From Cycas panzhihuaensis (taxonomy: Eukaryota > Cycadophyta), in NCBI GenBank assembly GCA_023213395.1, contig CM041465.1, positions 188,487,741-188,551,740 of the forward strand: a stretch of DNA of 64,000 nt, given 5' to 3'. Both the position numbers and the translations under genes were made by a program. Within the stretch, counting starts at the first letter, position 1, and every line of letters begins with the position of its first letter. Positions 45,270 through 58,439 of this stretch are shown one piece after another. The notes beneath the pieces were generated by a model. It saw only the letters and a list, made by a program, of their open reading frames with translations, searched no databases and was not told where the DNA came from.

Positions 45270-46450
45270 TAAGTATATAACTTTTGTAAAAACTATGAAT
45301 TGATAGGAATTTAGAGCTTAAGACTGTCAAGGGTGGAAATACAATAAGCACCATTCTTAAGAACTTCAATGACAAAATAAGGGCCTACCCACTTTGAGGC
45401 AAAGTTTTGTTGCTTTTCATGAAGATACTTGAGTTTAGGTACCTTATTGTTAACATAAAACTTACAAGGTCTTATCTACCTATCATAGGCTACTTAAGTT
45501 CTAGTTTTAGAAGCTACATTATTTTGTAGGGCAATTAAGCATGTTTCATCCATTTTCTCTAATTCAAATAAGCATGCTTCTCTCTAGCATTCTTCATCAA
45601 TGAAGTGTTTCAAGGAAATACGTAAAGATGGGATTTCTGCCTTAGGGGGTAGAATGGCTTTAGAGACATAGATTAGAGAGAATGGCATAATGACAATTGC
45701 ATTTTTGATAGAGGTTGCATAGGCCCATAGTAGAAGAAACAATTAAACATTCCAATCTTGATGGGAGATAGTCATAATCATTGCTAAGATTCTAGCTAAT
45801 GTCTTGTTAACAGCTTTGACTTGACCATTATCCTAGGGGTGATAAGGCGCTAATAAGCAATGGTTAATATGGATTTTTTTTGTATAATTCAGCTACTTAT
45901 GCATTTCAAAATAAAATTTTATTATTGGTGATGATAACATCAAGAACTCCAAATTTACAAATAATATACTAGAAGATAACTATTGTAATAATATTTCTAG
46001 TCATAGAGACCAACAAAATGGCTTCACTCCACTTGATAAAGTAATCCATGGTAGTTAAAATGAACTTGTAACCACTTCATGAAGGAGGGTAAAATTGACC
46101 AATGCGGTAAAGCCCCCACTAGGAAAAAGGCTATGGGAAAATAATGAACTTAAGAGATTAAGCAAGTTGGTGTATTGAGGTAGCATGCACTTGGCACCTT
46201 TTTCACTTCTAAATATAAGCATGGGCATATTTAAATAGTGTAGGCTAATAGTATCCCATTTAAAAGATATATTGGGTGGTGGACTAGCCATCGAAGTGGC
46301 CTCCACATATACCATCATGGCATTTTATCAGGGCAATCTAAGCCTCAGAAGGAAAATACATCTTAATAGAATCCCATTAAAGGAGTGCTTATAAAGAACG
46401 CCTTCAAAAAGTAGATATTGATGAGTAATGGCCCTAATTCATTTCCTTAT
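45270..46450 (-). pseudogene. Integrase of element C
   Basis: The minus-strand translation shows the zinc-binding part (DGICGGHFDG, with a degraded Cys pair near QKRCQVHA), the core (ILTTMDYFIKWSEAI, IITNNKILF where Asp of the usual TDN is Asn, and DNGQVKAVNKT where Glu is Lys) and the C-terminal part (ASKWVGPYFVIEVLKNGAY near 45400-45350). The first catalytic Asp also appears changed to Tyr (GLYRIGQF). All three active-site acids are lost. It aligns with the integrase of element A throughout. Confidence 0.8.
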
Positions 46451-46559
46451 TTTAGAGGAGATAAAGAAAGAATATGTTTGGTCTAAGAGATAAGACTTTA
46501 TCTCTTTATACCATACCTCAACACAAAATCTACTTAAAGGATTTATTTATTATGGATCT

Positions 46560-46930
46560 TATCATTGATGGTAACATTAGTAGGATTTGGTAATGGTGCT
46601 TCTAATGGTATCTCATAAACTACCATGCATTTTTTCAATTTAATATTAACAATCTAGAAGTTAAATTACTATAAGAGAAGTGCCTATTTAACTACTCGTC
46701 TTATAAGATTATTATAGCTAAGTAAGAAGTGAATAGGATAAAATTGGACAATCATAAAGTTAGTATTGTTAAGGAGGTCATGACATAGTTTCTTGGTGGA
46801 AAAGACCAAAGGTAGGCATTCCTTTTCTGAAGTAGAGTAGTAGAGTTCAACAACAATAAGTATTCTACTTATAAAATAAATGGTGTATTGCTTGTCAAAA
46901 TTATCTGCTTGGGTAAGCATACCCTTAATG
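46560..46930 (-). pseudogene. RNase H of element C
   Basis: The frame 46920-46684 gives QYTIYFISRILIVVELYYST and EKECLPLVFSTKKLCHDLL, the middle of the gypsy RNase H. Downstream LIRRVVKQALLLQQFNFQ (with stops) and MVVYEIPLEAPLPNP are the C-terminal part and linker. Position between RT and integrase is as expected. Confidence 0.8.
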
Positions 46931-47039
46931 ATTTTTTTTTAATGGACGATACATACAAGATGTAGGGCTTGTCAAAAAGGGGAGGAGTAAGTACAAGAGC
47001 TAAATTGAAGCCTACTTTAATCTATTAAAATATTCTTAG

Positions 47040-47815
47040 ATAGGCATGGTCCAAGTTAGTGAAGCCCCTTTCTTAATATCTATGAGAGGCTTAGTGTTTA
47101 ATGCAAAATCTATAATGAATCATCATAGAAAACCTAACTTGCCAAGGAAATACTTCACTTGCCTTTGATTTTGTGGTAGTGCTATCTTAAGGATAATCCT
47201 TATCTTTTTAGGATCTACTCTAATACTATCTCAAGAAACTATATTTTCTAGTATTTTACTTAAAGTGATAACAAATATATAGTTGCTTAGATTAAGGCAT
47301 AGATGATATTTGCTATATCGTTCAAAGATAATTCTCAAATCCTATATGTGATCTTTCCTATAATAGGATAATACAAGTATATCATCTAGGTAGATGGCTA
47401 TTATGACTCCATTGTAGTCATGAAATATGAAAACTATTAGCTACTAGTAAGTGGATTTAGTATTCTTTAAGCCAAATGGCATGATTTTATAGGTGAATGT
47501 CCCCCATGGAGTTATGAAAGCTATCATATGATGGTCTTCAAGAAAGATAAGAGTCTAATTATATCTCAAAGAATCATCCATGAAGGACATACCCTTAAAA
47601 CTAATAGTTTAATACTAAATCTAATCAAGGAATAGGAGAGGGAAATTATCCTTTGGGCAAGCATCATTGATGTCATGAAAATCAATGTATATCTAAAGTG
47701 ACCCATATTTCTTAGCAATGGGAATGATATTAAATGTTGATTATGAGTAGATGCTTTCAATAAAGCTCACTTTTAAAAGTTTATCCACTTCTTACTTAAA
47801 AGCCATAGATAAACA
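47040..47815 (-). pseudogene. Reverse transcriptase of element C
   Basis: The minus-strand translation gives IYIDFHDINDACPKDNFPL, MSFMDDSLRYNQTL (first Asp), ITPWGTFTYKIMPFGLKNT, the catalytic box IYLDDILVLSY (both Asp present) and VKYFLGKLGFL. It matches RT of element A in order and detail. Stops replace Gln and Trp in several places; the 64-codon frame at 47566-47760 is a shadow in another frame. Confidence 0.85.
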
Positions 47816-47849
47816 AGGATGAATGGGTCTTTGTTATGACATCTGGGTG

Positions 47850-49945
47850 AAGACCTTGCTTATCATTATAGTCCTAGGCAAAGAGCAATATAAACTCTAA
47901 AAGAAGATCCTCAAGTTGTTTCACTTTCTTGGGTGAGTAATTTACTCCAACTTTGATGATTCTTGGACTATAACCAATTTCTAGATCTATGCCTATTATT
48001 TCACCTATAATTATGGCATTCTTGGCATTCCTTGAAATAAGGAGGGGTAGGACTTACAAAATATAGAGGATCTTGTGAAGGATAATCCAAGTTAGCCAAA
48101 GGTGAACCATATTGTAAGTACTTATCAAAGCTAAGCTTGTGATAATTAGGAGGGAGGTTAGGAGTGGCTCTGACTAAATGATGATGAATTGCTTCATCAT
48201 CCTAAAAATGATCAAGATGAAGAAGGTCTCTAAAGGTGAAGCCTTTAGGTTATGAGGGAGAATAATGAAGTAGATCTAGGGGAGTTACCTCTAAAAGAAG
48301 GATGTTGTCTCGATCAAGTATCATATCTATAATTATAGGAAAATAGGATGAGAGACCAACTTGATTAGGGAGATCCCAATCTAATTACATAATGTAATAG
48401 AGGTTGGACTCATCAGTGGAGGGGAGGTTTCCAACAAGGGATACATGAATGAATAAAGGTATAATATCCTCCAAAACAATTGCCTTGGCTAGGAAAGATG
48501 TGGTAGTGATCATGTTGATTTCTCTAATTTCTCTCCTTTATGTTAGACTTAATCTAGAAGGGCTATTCAGAGGGGATGTCTCATCTTTTAGAGGTAAGAG
48601 GTTTAGATGCCTAAGCATCAGAAGTTTCTCATTATGTTATTGAACTAAGCCATCTAAAGGGAGGACTCATAGTTTGTGGACTAAGATAAACATACATATT
48701 AAGAAGAACTAGAAACAAGCATAACAATGGTTAGAGCATCCTTTATACTATATAAGCAATGGACCCACCTAAAATTTCACTTGCAAAAGGATAAGACTAA
48801 TGAAGTGATTTCTTGAGACAAAGGAGGATTGTTTTAAAGCATACTATCATCATTTTTAGCTTTTCATGAAGGAGAGAAGACTTAGTAAATCAATTCTTAT
48901 ACCATTTGACTAGGATTGATTGGGCCTCTTTTGGAGCAAAGGGGTAAAGTCTCTTCCATAGAAGTAGGAGTGCATATAGGAAAAGGCTCCAAAGTGCTTT
49001 AAAACATTTCCATATGTGATTAACTTAACAATTAACTTTCCCCTAAGGGAATATTATTAATCATGTTAACACTCTTAACCTCTTACTTGGGTATTAAAAG
49101 AGACTCAATAGTAAAGCACTATCCAAAACCCAAATATTTGCAAAAGTATTCAAAAGAGTTAGAGGGCTTTCTTATTTCCAAGATTATTTCAACAAGTGGG
49201 ACAAATTTCTTAATAGGTCTATTCTTTCATTTAACAACCTTCAACTATCCCAATTTGGTTCATTTTGGTTATTAGTCCATTTACCACCTCCCTTGGGTGA
49301 GGTAGTATGTTTCTTCCTAAGTTTAGAGCTTAAGCTCTCATTATCACTTGTGTCATATTATTTGGCCTTTCCTTTACTTTTACCCTTAGTATTATTTAGA
49401 TCATGGTTAGGCAAAGCATCTTTATGGATTGATTAGTCTTAATTTATCTTAAAGGTGGGATTATTAGCACCTTAACTCTTATGACCTATGTTCTAAACCA
49501 CATGATACTTATCTTGATCAAGAGTGTTAGTTTAGTAATAAGAACACTAATGAGCTTCTTTCATTGGAGGAGTCAGAGGGTCTTGTCATTTCTTTCCTTT
49601 AGCATAATATATGATTTTGCTTTCTTGATTTTACTCAAAAGTGAGAGAATTTTTAACATATATCTTCGTGTTGATGGTATAGTCAAGGGCCTTAATGGAT
49701 GATCTAAGATGATCATATATAAGGTCACCTTGACTAGGTTTAAGCCCTTGAGAGGAGTCCTTTATTAGAGTAAGTTTGCTAATCCTTTTTATTTTTACTT
49801 GAATATTGAAAGCTTTGAGAGCTAAACATTTGTCAATGGCTTACTCATAGGTTTAAGGACTAAGTTTAAGGACTTCTAAATGAACATGTGGTCTTAAAGC
49901 ATTGGTAAACATGTCAAATAGGAGGTTCAAATCAAGGTAAGAGTG
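47850..49945 (-). pseudogene. Gag, protease and linker remnants of element C
   Basis: The minus-strand translation near 48240-48080 gives FQDDEAIHHHLVRATPNLPP and YGSPLANLDYPS, matching the protease-RT linker of A. Near 49945-49770 it gives LLFDMFTNALRPHVHLEVLK and KCLALKAFNIQVK, matching gag of A (FVNALCPKVHIKVLK, KCLALEEI). The stretch between, including the protease, is too decayed to read. The 5' part of gag is cut off near 49950 by copia debris F. Confidence 0.6.
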
Positions 49946-49964
49946 AGAATGTTTTAACCCTAGA

Positions 49965-51435
49965 CTATAATGATTATTATATAGAGAATGTTTTATATGT
50001 ACCTAGTTTAAGAAAGAATCTAGTTTCTATTAGTAAGATATAGGATAATAGAATGAGTGTTCTCATTAAGGATGAAAAGGCAATTATCAATGATCACGAA
50101 GGTAAAATGGTCATAGAAGATGTAAGAAAAAAATATCTCTATAAGATCTTAGGTAAGTTTATAAATCAAATAGCACAATTAACTATAGGGATAATAAATA
50201 AGATTCAGTTGTGGCATGAAAAGTTAGGACATTTGTATTTTCCTAGACTTTAATTGATGAAAAAGATGAATATAATATATAGTCTCCTAAGTTCAAATCA
50301 GGAAAGGGCATGTATGATCCTTGTATTAATGGGAAGTAGCATAAGAAAAGATTTTCAAAGGTAAGGTGATTAAAAAGTTGATCTTGATATATTTAGGAAT
50401 TTATGGTCCTATGCTAAACACTATGCTTAGAGATGTAAAATATTTTTTAACCTTCATCGATGATTTTTCTAGGAAAATCTGGGTTTATCCTTTGAAGGAG
50501 AGGTTTAGGGTGTTTGAGACATTTAAGGAGTTTAAAGTAAAAGTGAAGGAAAGTAGACAAAGAATCTAGATACTAAGGTTAGATAATGGGGGAAAATTTA
50601 CCTCTAGAATCTTTATCCAATTTTATAAGGACCATGATTATTAAGCAGTTGTCATTAGCATACTTTCATCAATAGGATAGGTTAGCTAAGAGAATAAATA
50701 GGACATTGGTTAAAAGGCCAAGGTATTGATAAAGACAAATAATCTCTTAGACATCTTTTGGGTAAAAGTAGTATGTACAATAATTTACCCAATAAATAGG
50801 AGTATCACCAAAGTTGTAAGGGATAAAACACCTAAAGAAGCATGGTCAGGTTGTAAGCCTATAGTTAGTCATCTCAAAATCTTTGAAAGCACAACATATA
50901 TGTAGGTTCCTAAAGATAAATGGTAGAAAGTCATTGATAAAAGGTTGAAAGGTATTCTTATTGGGTATAACAAATAGAATAAAATGTATCAAATATATGA
51001 GTTAATAACTAGAAAGGTTCATACAACTCAAGAGGTTATCTTTGAAGAGAATGATAAATAGATTATAAAAGTCATCTACAAAGAGACTGATAAGTAGGTG
51101 ATAGATCAAGGTTAAGATCTAGACATCTAGAAGATCTAAAAAGATAAAATAAAGTAAATTGAAGAATAACATAAATCAAGTTCTTCAAATTAGCAAGTTG
51201 TCGAGCTAAAGACCAAGCTAAAGGAGGAAAAAAATGAGGAGGGGAAATTTAAAGACATTTAGGAGACATAGTCAAAACCTAAGGTCATTCCATCCATTAA
51301 ATTTCCTAAATAGTATATGAAGACCATTGAGCAAGATTAGTTACCTAAGATAAAGGAAAAATAGGAATCAAAGATGAGGCCTTATACTTTGCCACTAGGT
51401 TAGTCTAATAAATTTAGTTGATTATATGAATATTA
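49965..51435 (+). pseudogene. Copia protease tail and integrase (element F)
   Basis: The plus-strand translation gives YENVLYVPSLRKNLVSISKI (end of the protease region), LWHEKLGHLYFPRL (pre-integrase), YFLTFIDDFSRKIWVYPLKE (core), RLDNGGKFTS (second Asp kept), EAWSGCKPIVSHLKIFES and KLKGILIGYNKQNKMYQIYE-like sequence, then a Lys/Glu/Gln-rich linker. The first catalytic Asp is lost (family TD-xxGPM reads IYLGIYGPM). RT and RNase H are absent: a PPT and LTR follow the linker directly. It runs opposite to element C and interrupts its gag. Confidence 0.8.
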
Positions 51436-51442
51436 AGGGGAG
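51433..51442 (+). promoter_or_regulatory. Polypurine tract of element F
   Basis: TTAAGGGGAG immediately before the TG of the repeat at 51443. It marks that repeat as a 3' LTR. Confidence 0.65.
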
Positions 51443-51862
51443 TGTTTATTAAAACATAATGTTTAATGTGGGTTGATGTATAAATGTTAAGCGACCCCCT
51501 TATCTTTCCTTAACTCTCATAGGAATATTATATTAAGATATTAAGATGTGTGTATGCGTTACACACCAATTCATATAATTACCTATTAAAGGACATATGG
51601 TTTCTTACATATGATTAAACAAGTGTGAGGTAACATGTACTATAATTATATATTCATACTAATGTAATAATTGAATATGATCATTTTCCATAAGTCTTTT
51701 TATATTATGCATATACACATACTTCATTTTTCATTTACTTCTTTATTGTTTTATTATTAATCACCTCATGCTTGCTACATATTTACTTAAATATTTTATC
51801 CTTATAACATTATGATTACAGAGGCAACCCCTAAGTCTTATTTTTTGGCATGGTTTTGAGCA
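51443..51862 (+). repeat. Copia-type LTR, first copy (element F)
   Basis: 420 bases, TGTTTATTAAAACATAATG to GGTTTTGAGCA, matching 55071-55489 (shared CCTTATCTTTCCTTAACTCT and TTATTAATCACCTCATGCTT). Identity looks a little above 80 percent. Confidence 0.75.
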
Positions 51863-52943
51863 TGTTTCTAACAAAGACAAGTTGAATCCAAGCCTTTTAT
51901 TTGAGCCTATTTATGAGCCAGTTTAGGAACCTATGAAAGTTCAAGATATGATGAACAACCATTTAAGGAGCCAAACTTGCTTGATATTATAAAGATGTCC
52001 TATCATACTCGTAGTTATTAAATGTAGAGGATACACCAATCAAATGGAGATGTTAAGATGAATATGGCCTCCATTAAACCTACCACCAATGCTCTTTCTT
52101 ATAACCATAGAAAAATCACACAAATGTATGTGATGATAAAGGAGCATGCCAAACGGAATGGAATATTATAGCTTCCATTATGATTCAATGAAGAAATGTC
52201 CATAGTCACTACTCAAGTGCAGAGTTGCCATACAAATGAACAACTTGATAATCATCCAATAATTATAAGTAGACTACATCGTTTTCTATGTTAGGACATC
52301 CATTGAATAGATAACTGAATATGAAGAAGTGGTTAGAGATTGCCTAAGTTAGAGATGCTCCTATTCACATACAATATCTTTCTAGCTGTGAATTCTCTAA
52401 AGCTAAATCTAAGTAAACACTGAAGAGCCAGTGCTAACAAAAATGTAGTGATAATTCCCTTTGAGGATGAGTACATGCCTTTATTTAGCAAGGGCATGTA
52501 CTAGGCATATAAAGATAAAAAATTCATCTAGATTCTTCTCGATAGAAATAGAAGCCCTAAAATCATATCCCAAGACCTCTATATATATGGCTTCTTCAAT
52601 GCTTCAATTAAGATTCCACACTATTAGATTCTATATATTTGATCACGTCTAAAACTATACAAACCATGCCATTATCAGTACCACTAATAAAATTAGAGCA
52701 AATTGAAGTCCACAAAGTTAAATAGAAGTAGTCACCAACTTACAATTTAGGAAACATTATCCCAAAGCTAGTTAGAGAAGGAGGGACCCATAGAGAAGAT
52801 GCCCTAACTACAAATAACTATACAATATATATGGAAGAAAAAATAAAGATTATGATCCATAACTAAATGCCTTATTAAATTACCTCACCAACATTTAATC
52901 ATTCCCTTCACCTTAAAGAAAATTACATTAGAAACACAAGATA

Positions 52944-53141
52944 TTCTTAGATGAATTTTTTGATCACACAAAAAAATTTATAGTTGAAATAATAATATAA
53001 ATTAATTTTGATAAATTTTTAAATCCAACCATAAGCCCCTAATTTTCTTAGATGATTTTTTTGATCATACAAAAAAATTTATAGCTGAAATAATAAAATA
53101 AATTAATTTTGATAAATTTTCAAATCCAACCATAAGCCCAT
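52944..53141. repeat. 100-base tandem duplication
   Basis: Two copies offset by 100 bases, each starting TTCTTAGATGA and ending CAACCATAAGCCC, with a few substitutions. Confidence 0.9.
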
Positions 53142-53228
53142 ATCGATTGCTAGATGGTCACATGTAGAGCCCACGTGACTAGGGGCTAAGTAGTAAAGGG
53201 GGTAGACTCTAAAATGAAGTTAACTAAT

Positions 53229-53251
53229 TAAATTTTTTTTTTTTTTTTTTC
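53229..53251. repeat. Poly-T tract
   Basis: About 20 T residues in a row, in an AT-rich context. It could be the poly-A of a retroposed sequence on the minus strand, but nothing recognisable lies beside it. Confidence 0.85.
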
Positions 53252-55070
53252 AAAAAATTTATTTAAAATGTGAATGATTTTTAAAATCTACTAGTAGTTT
53301 CTAAAGGATCACATGCTCTTTCATGGGGCATTGGTACATTTTCTATTATAACTTTTCATAAGGATGTCATATTCAGGTGTTATCAATTGCATTAGATTCA
53401 TTACTTAAGATAGTTGAAACAAGTGGTTGTAAGGCATAGTTCAAAATTTAGAAGCCCAATATTTTAATTAGTAATGATCATGCAAATGTTTAGAACTTCA
53501 TAAAAAGTTCATTTCATGTTAGTTTTTAGATCTATTTTTATATATCCTACAATTCTTTAATGTCCCTAATAGTATGGTAAAGTTAATTCTACATTTGGAT
53601 GTAAGAAGAAATATGTTTAGTTCAACATTAAGAAAAAATTACCAATTTGTGGTAATTTGAAGGCTTATTTTAATAAAAGTTTAGTAAATTATACTCATAT
53701 ATGTTGGACATTAGTTATTCCCCCTCGTATATATTTGTATTTGGTTGAATGTAATCCAAATACAGTAGCCAAAATGGAAAATCACCTAGTTTCATATATT
53801 TTACCTAGTTTATTTGATACATGATCACCATCTACTATTTCTTATCCACCTAGTTATTTGGTAATATGTTAGCTATTGAGATTCTCTAGTTAATATTTGG
53901 TAATTGAGGTTGACCAAAGCTAACAGTTTTTATAGTGTTTGATGTAGCTCCATAAGTGATGATATGAATTCACGTGGAACTTCATATAATCCATAATAGT
54001 TAAATCACGATATTGATCAATGATAGTGAGGTCATGAAGATGTTGATTATGTTAATTGTTGGCATATGAGGATTGTTTTGGTGTGAATTCCTAACCATAC
54101 CAAATAGGCTATCACTTTTTATAAATTAATGTGATGAGATAGTTTTATAAGTTGGTTGATTCATATTTGATCATAATTAACTGTATTTCATTTTAGATTC
54201 CTTGCTTGTAGGAGATAAGTAAGATGGTTACAATTTTCCAAGTTATAGATGATACTTCAGATTCAACTTCTAGTATATAGGTTGACCATGTGCAATCTTA
54301 ATGTTTGAAAATATTAAACATTAAAGAAGGAGTGATGGAATAGGTGATTCCACATAATGCTTAATGTATTAAGGCTCTTCTTTGTTAACATATAAAAATA
54401 GGAGAGGATATTTAAGAAAAGAATTGAACAACATGCTACCATTTCCATATTAAGATGGATACATAAAGATTTAGTTTAATTCATTTTGAGGTTATTAAGA
54501 ACCCTTTTTTATTAAACACTTATAAGAACTTTTTCATATTAATCATATATAATATTTTTCTTATTGGTAATTGTATTATTTTTTAGCAAAAGATGCTTTA
54601 TGAAATTATATTTTATTGTCAGTAAACTTGGAAAGCTCAAACTGTAAGTGATATTTATTTATATCCTTAAAGAAACCACACAAGATGGAGACTTTAAGAT
54701 GAACCCTTCTCATGTACTCTCACATACTAAAGGAAACATAAATTAGTTGTTTTAAATAATAATGGAGCTATTTTAGTACTCAACTTATTTTCCTAGTAGA
54801 TATATTCCTAAAATGAGGTTGATTGATGTTGATTGAATCTTATATCCAAAAGAGGTTCTTATTCAACTAGCAGTCGTAGCAACCAATTACCCATGCATTC
54901 TAGTAGATAGACCTTTCTTCATAAGGAATTTAATATATTTAGTTTGTAACTTATAGATATAATTAGTATAATATAGAGATAATCTTTATTAGATCCAATA
55001 AATTTAAATAAAATAGATGATTTTAGCCTTGATATAATGTTACAAATGTGACATTAAACATTATGTGGGA

Positions 55071-55489
55071 TGTTAAAACATAATGTTTAATATAGATTGG
55101 CATGTTAATGTTAAGTGTCCCTCTTATCTTTCCTTAACTCTAACAGAAATATTATATTAGGATATTAAGATGTGTGCATGGGTTACACATTAATTTATGT
55201 AATTGTCCTATTGGAGGACATATGGGTTCTTATATATGATTTGACAAGTATAAGGTGATATGTACTATGAGTATGTATTTATATTAATGTAATAATTAAA
55301 TATGATCATTTTTCACAAGTTTTTTTTGTATTATGTATCTGTACATACTTTATTTCTTATTTGTTTCTTTATTATTTTATTATTAATCACCTCATGCTTG
55401 CTACATGTTTAGTTTAATATTTTTATCTTTCTAATATTATGATTATAGAAGTAAACTCTAAATCTTATTTTCTGATATGGTTTCAATCA
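55071..55489 (+). repeat. Copia-type LTR, second copy (element F)
   Basis: 419 bases matching 51443-51862. The bases before it (ATGTGGGA) resemble a decayed PPT, so it too looks like a 3' LTR. The 386 bases after it (55490-55875) are AT-rich with no gene. Confidence 0.75.
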
Positions 55490-55852
55490 TGATTTTGATA
55501 GTGTTATAATTAATGTTCATGTGAGGACAAAATGAGGTGAGAGTCATCAAGGTTAATGACATGTATCACAAGAGTTACTAAAGTCCTAAATGGACTTTTG
55601 ACAAGTGTCATAGGAGTTATTAGAATCCTAAATTGAGTGGTGACAAGTGTCAAGGTAGTTATAGATTCTTTTATAGATTGTTACTAAACCTAAGTGTATA
55701 TTAAAGATGTAACATATGTAATGTAAACAATAGGTAGAGGAGATCATTTTGAATGAATGAAGATTTTAGCTTATAGGTAGACTAATTATACCTAGTATTT
55801 ATCCTTATCTTTTTTATTTCTTATATACTATTATATATATGTTTTATTCTAA

Positions 55853-55864
55853 TTTTTGATCCCA
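55853..55864 (-). promoter_or_regulatory. Element C primer-binding site (weak candidate)
   Basis: On the minus strand TGGGATCAAAAA resembles TGGTATCAGAGC with four changes, two of them G-to-A, 11 bases inside the LTR. The spacing is longer than usual. Confidence 0.25.
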
Positions 55865-55875
55865 TATTTTATAAT

Positions 55876-58421
55876 TGGACCATAAGTTAAGGACCTACTC
55901 ATAGGGTAACTAGTTAGAATTGTCTCACTGAATAGTGTCCTACCCATGAGTGTGGGAAGCTTAGGGATAACCATATCTAAATATAATTAATCTTAATTCC
56001 CAAGAGGTAAAATATATAATAAGTAATCATTCATATTGGGATAAAAGGTGCTCACTTAATTCTCTCAACTTTATATAGTTAAGATAATCACCCACTTCTA
56101 GACTACTCAAAAAATAACAGAGACTCCTTTCATTGGGTGTAAGACCACCCTCACCATATCAATGATGAAACCTAACAAAACTTAAATAATTGCTCCTTTA
56201 AAATGAGTGAAACTTTAACTTAAAATAAACCTAGATATAAAAAAACATAATACTTAAAGGTAGTTATATGCTTTTCAAATTTTGTGAATATAACAACAAA
56301 ACCTAATTAGATGCAATGAATTATGACTCATAGGCTCATAATGGTGTGCTAAACCTTGGTCTAACTTAAGTCTCTTATTTCTATCAAGAACTTATAATAA
56401 CCCTTATATTATTCCTTCATTCTTTATACCTTTTATGACGTATTTAAACTTGAAATCAAGAAGTGAGAAGGAGAGCAAGAATATACAACCAATACACAAT
56501 CTAGGTAGTAGCCTACCTACTCTTTTCATTTTGCTTTTGTAATGTAAATAGAATGAAAAAATGGAGTAATAGGTTCTACTTTTCCTTTTTCATCCAAAAC
56601 AAAATATATGACAAATTCCTTTCCTCATTTTGATTTGGTGAAGTTAAAATCATAAATGACAAGCAAAAAGGAGAAGGAACTATACCTTTTAGTATGCTTA
56701 TGAAATCTTTTCCTTATATTCATTTTCTTTACCCATTCTTTTACAAGAATCAATGACTAAGAAAATAAACTAAAAGTGCCCATTATCTATCAAGAATGCC
56801 AATCCAATTCCAACAATACTTTTACTTATCAAATTGACCTATGATAGAATAAAGTTTAGATTAGAAATGATGCTACTCAAAGAAATGATTAATAAACAAT
56901 TTCAAACTCATAGAAAGATATACTAAACTGGGTTCAAATGATTAGCATTCTTCCTACCTTATAGAAAACTTTGATTGATGGGAATGGAAATGAGAAATTC
57001 AAGTTATATATGCTTTTCTACTTATAAAGAAATAGGTCTTCAATGGACTCCCAACCTATAAAATTAATTAACAAGTAAGAAGACATACTATCTCATTCAA
57101 AATTAAAGAGTAACAAGAAAATTTAAAGAAGTAAATTCCTCTAAGTAAGTCCAAGTAATAAGAGGGCATTAGAAATGGTAAATCATCATTATAAATGAAC
57201 CTCAAATGGTAAAAATAAGCTTCTAAATCCATTGTTGGGAACCTTTAGAATGGAAAAGAACAGTTAGAGAACCCAAACAAGGAAAAAAGTGGAAATAACT
57301 AAATAAAAATGAGTGAATGAAGTACAAATATAAAGGTAAATAAGTTTAAAACATAGTTGAAAGTGTGTAATATACGTGTAATTCACTATCAAATTAACTT
57401 GATCATAGGTCTTTAGCTCTTATCTTGAAGGTTCAAGATATCAAAAGCTTATAACATCATCTCCTTCCTCTAATGTGAATCTCAAATCATGCAAATCTAA
57501 TCTACAAAGCAAGATAAAGGGTAGGATGAAACTTCTAATTGAAATCGGGTAGTAATTCAACAACACTTCATTCATAAAAAAGATATCCCATTTTAAATGG
57601 AATGGGGGTATTTATTAAAGGCTTCGAAGTGGTTTAAGACCCATAGTTTTGATGAAAACCATAGCTCCAACTTATGGTTTTGTCCATTTGTTTGTTAGTA
57701 AAGAATTAATAAGTTTGTTAGATCCATTATTTTCTTTAAAACTAGATGTTAATACTACATGGTGTTTCACCTAATACTACATGGTGTTTGGTCTAAAGGG
57801 AGGTGGCAGGTTAAGTACTAACTCCATGTCCCTTTCCATGAAGTTTCTCCTAAAAAAATATCATAAAATTTATTAGAAAAGAAAATAAATGCATGTGGGA
57901 GTGGCACCATAATTTTTTTATGGGGCAAGTCTTTTCCCATTTTAATTTTCAAAATGGGGCTTCTATTCCTATTATAAAAACTATAAAATCTTGTTATAAA
58001 AGCTATAATTCCCTATTATAATTTTTATAATAGGACATGACATCCTATTATGAAAATCATAATGAGACTAGGATTCATAATAATGCTAGGTGATTTGTTA
58101 AAAAAAAAAGAAGAAATAATTTCTTCAAGTGCAAAATTGATAGGATTTAAGAAGGAAAAGTGATAAAAGGTGCTAAAGTTATCTAGGATGTGCTAAGGAT
58201 CCATTTCTCATCAAATGTGCCTTAGGTATGTGATTTTTATTTTGCCACCAGTAAATATTAATCATCATAGGCTAGATATGCATACACCTATCACCAAACA
58301 ATAGTAAAAAATTAGTTTGCATGGATGTTAAATCATATAACTAATTGAAAATGTAAATAAGAAATACATACCTACCATATTATGTCATTATGGATGGAAT
58401 AATCTTGATTTTTAGGAAGCA
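55876..58421 (-). repeat. Element C 5' LTR (uninterrupted copy)
   Basis: 2546 bases, TGGACCATAAG to TTTTTAGGAAGCA, matching the split left LTR. It is the natural empty-site reference for the insertion of A: at about 56137-56147 it reads straight through the point where A lies. Confidence 0.8.
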
Positions 58422-58439
58422 CCATTTGGGCCTCATGTT

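Larger units (their letters stand above)
51863..55070. other. Unresolved sequence between two copia LTRs
   Basis: 3.2 kb, AT-rich, no domain I can defend on either strand. A possible PPT and LTR start (AAAGAAGGAGTGATGGAATA, near 54323) may belong to another element. No TGGTATCAGAGC-like PBS follows the first LTR. Confidence 0.4.
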
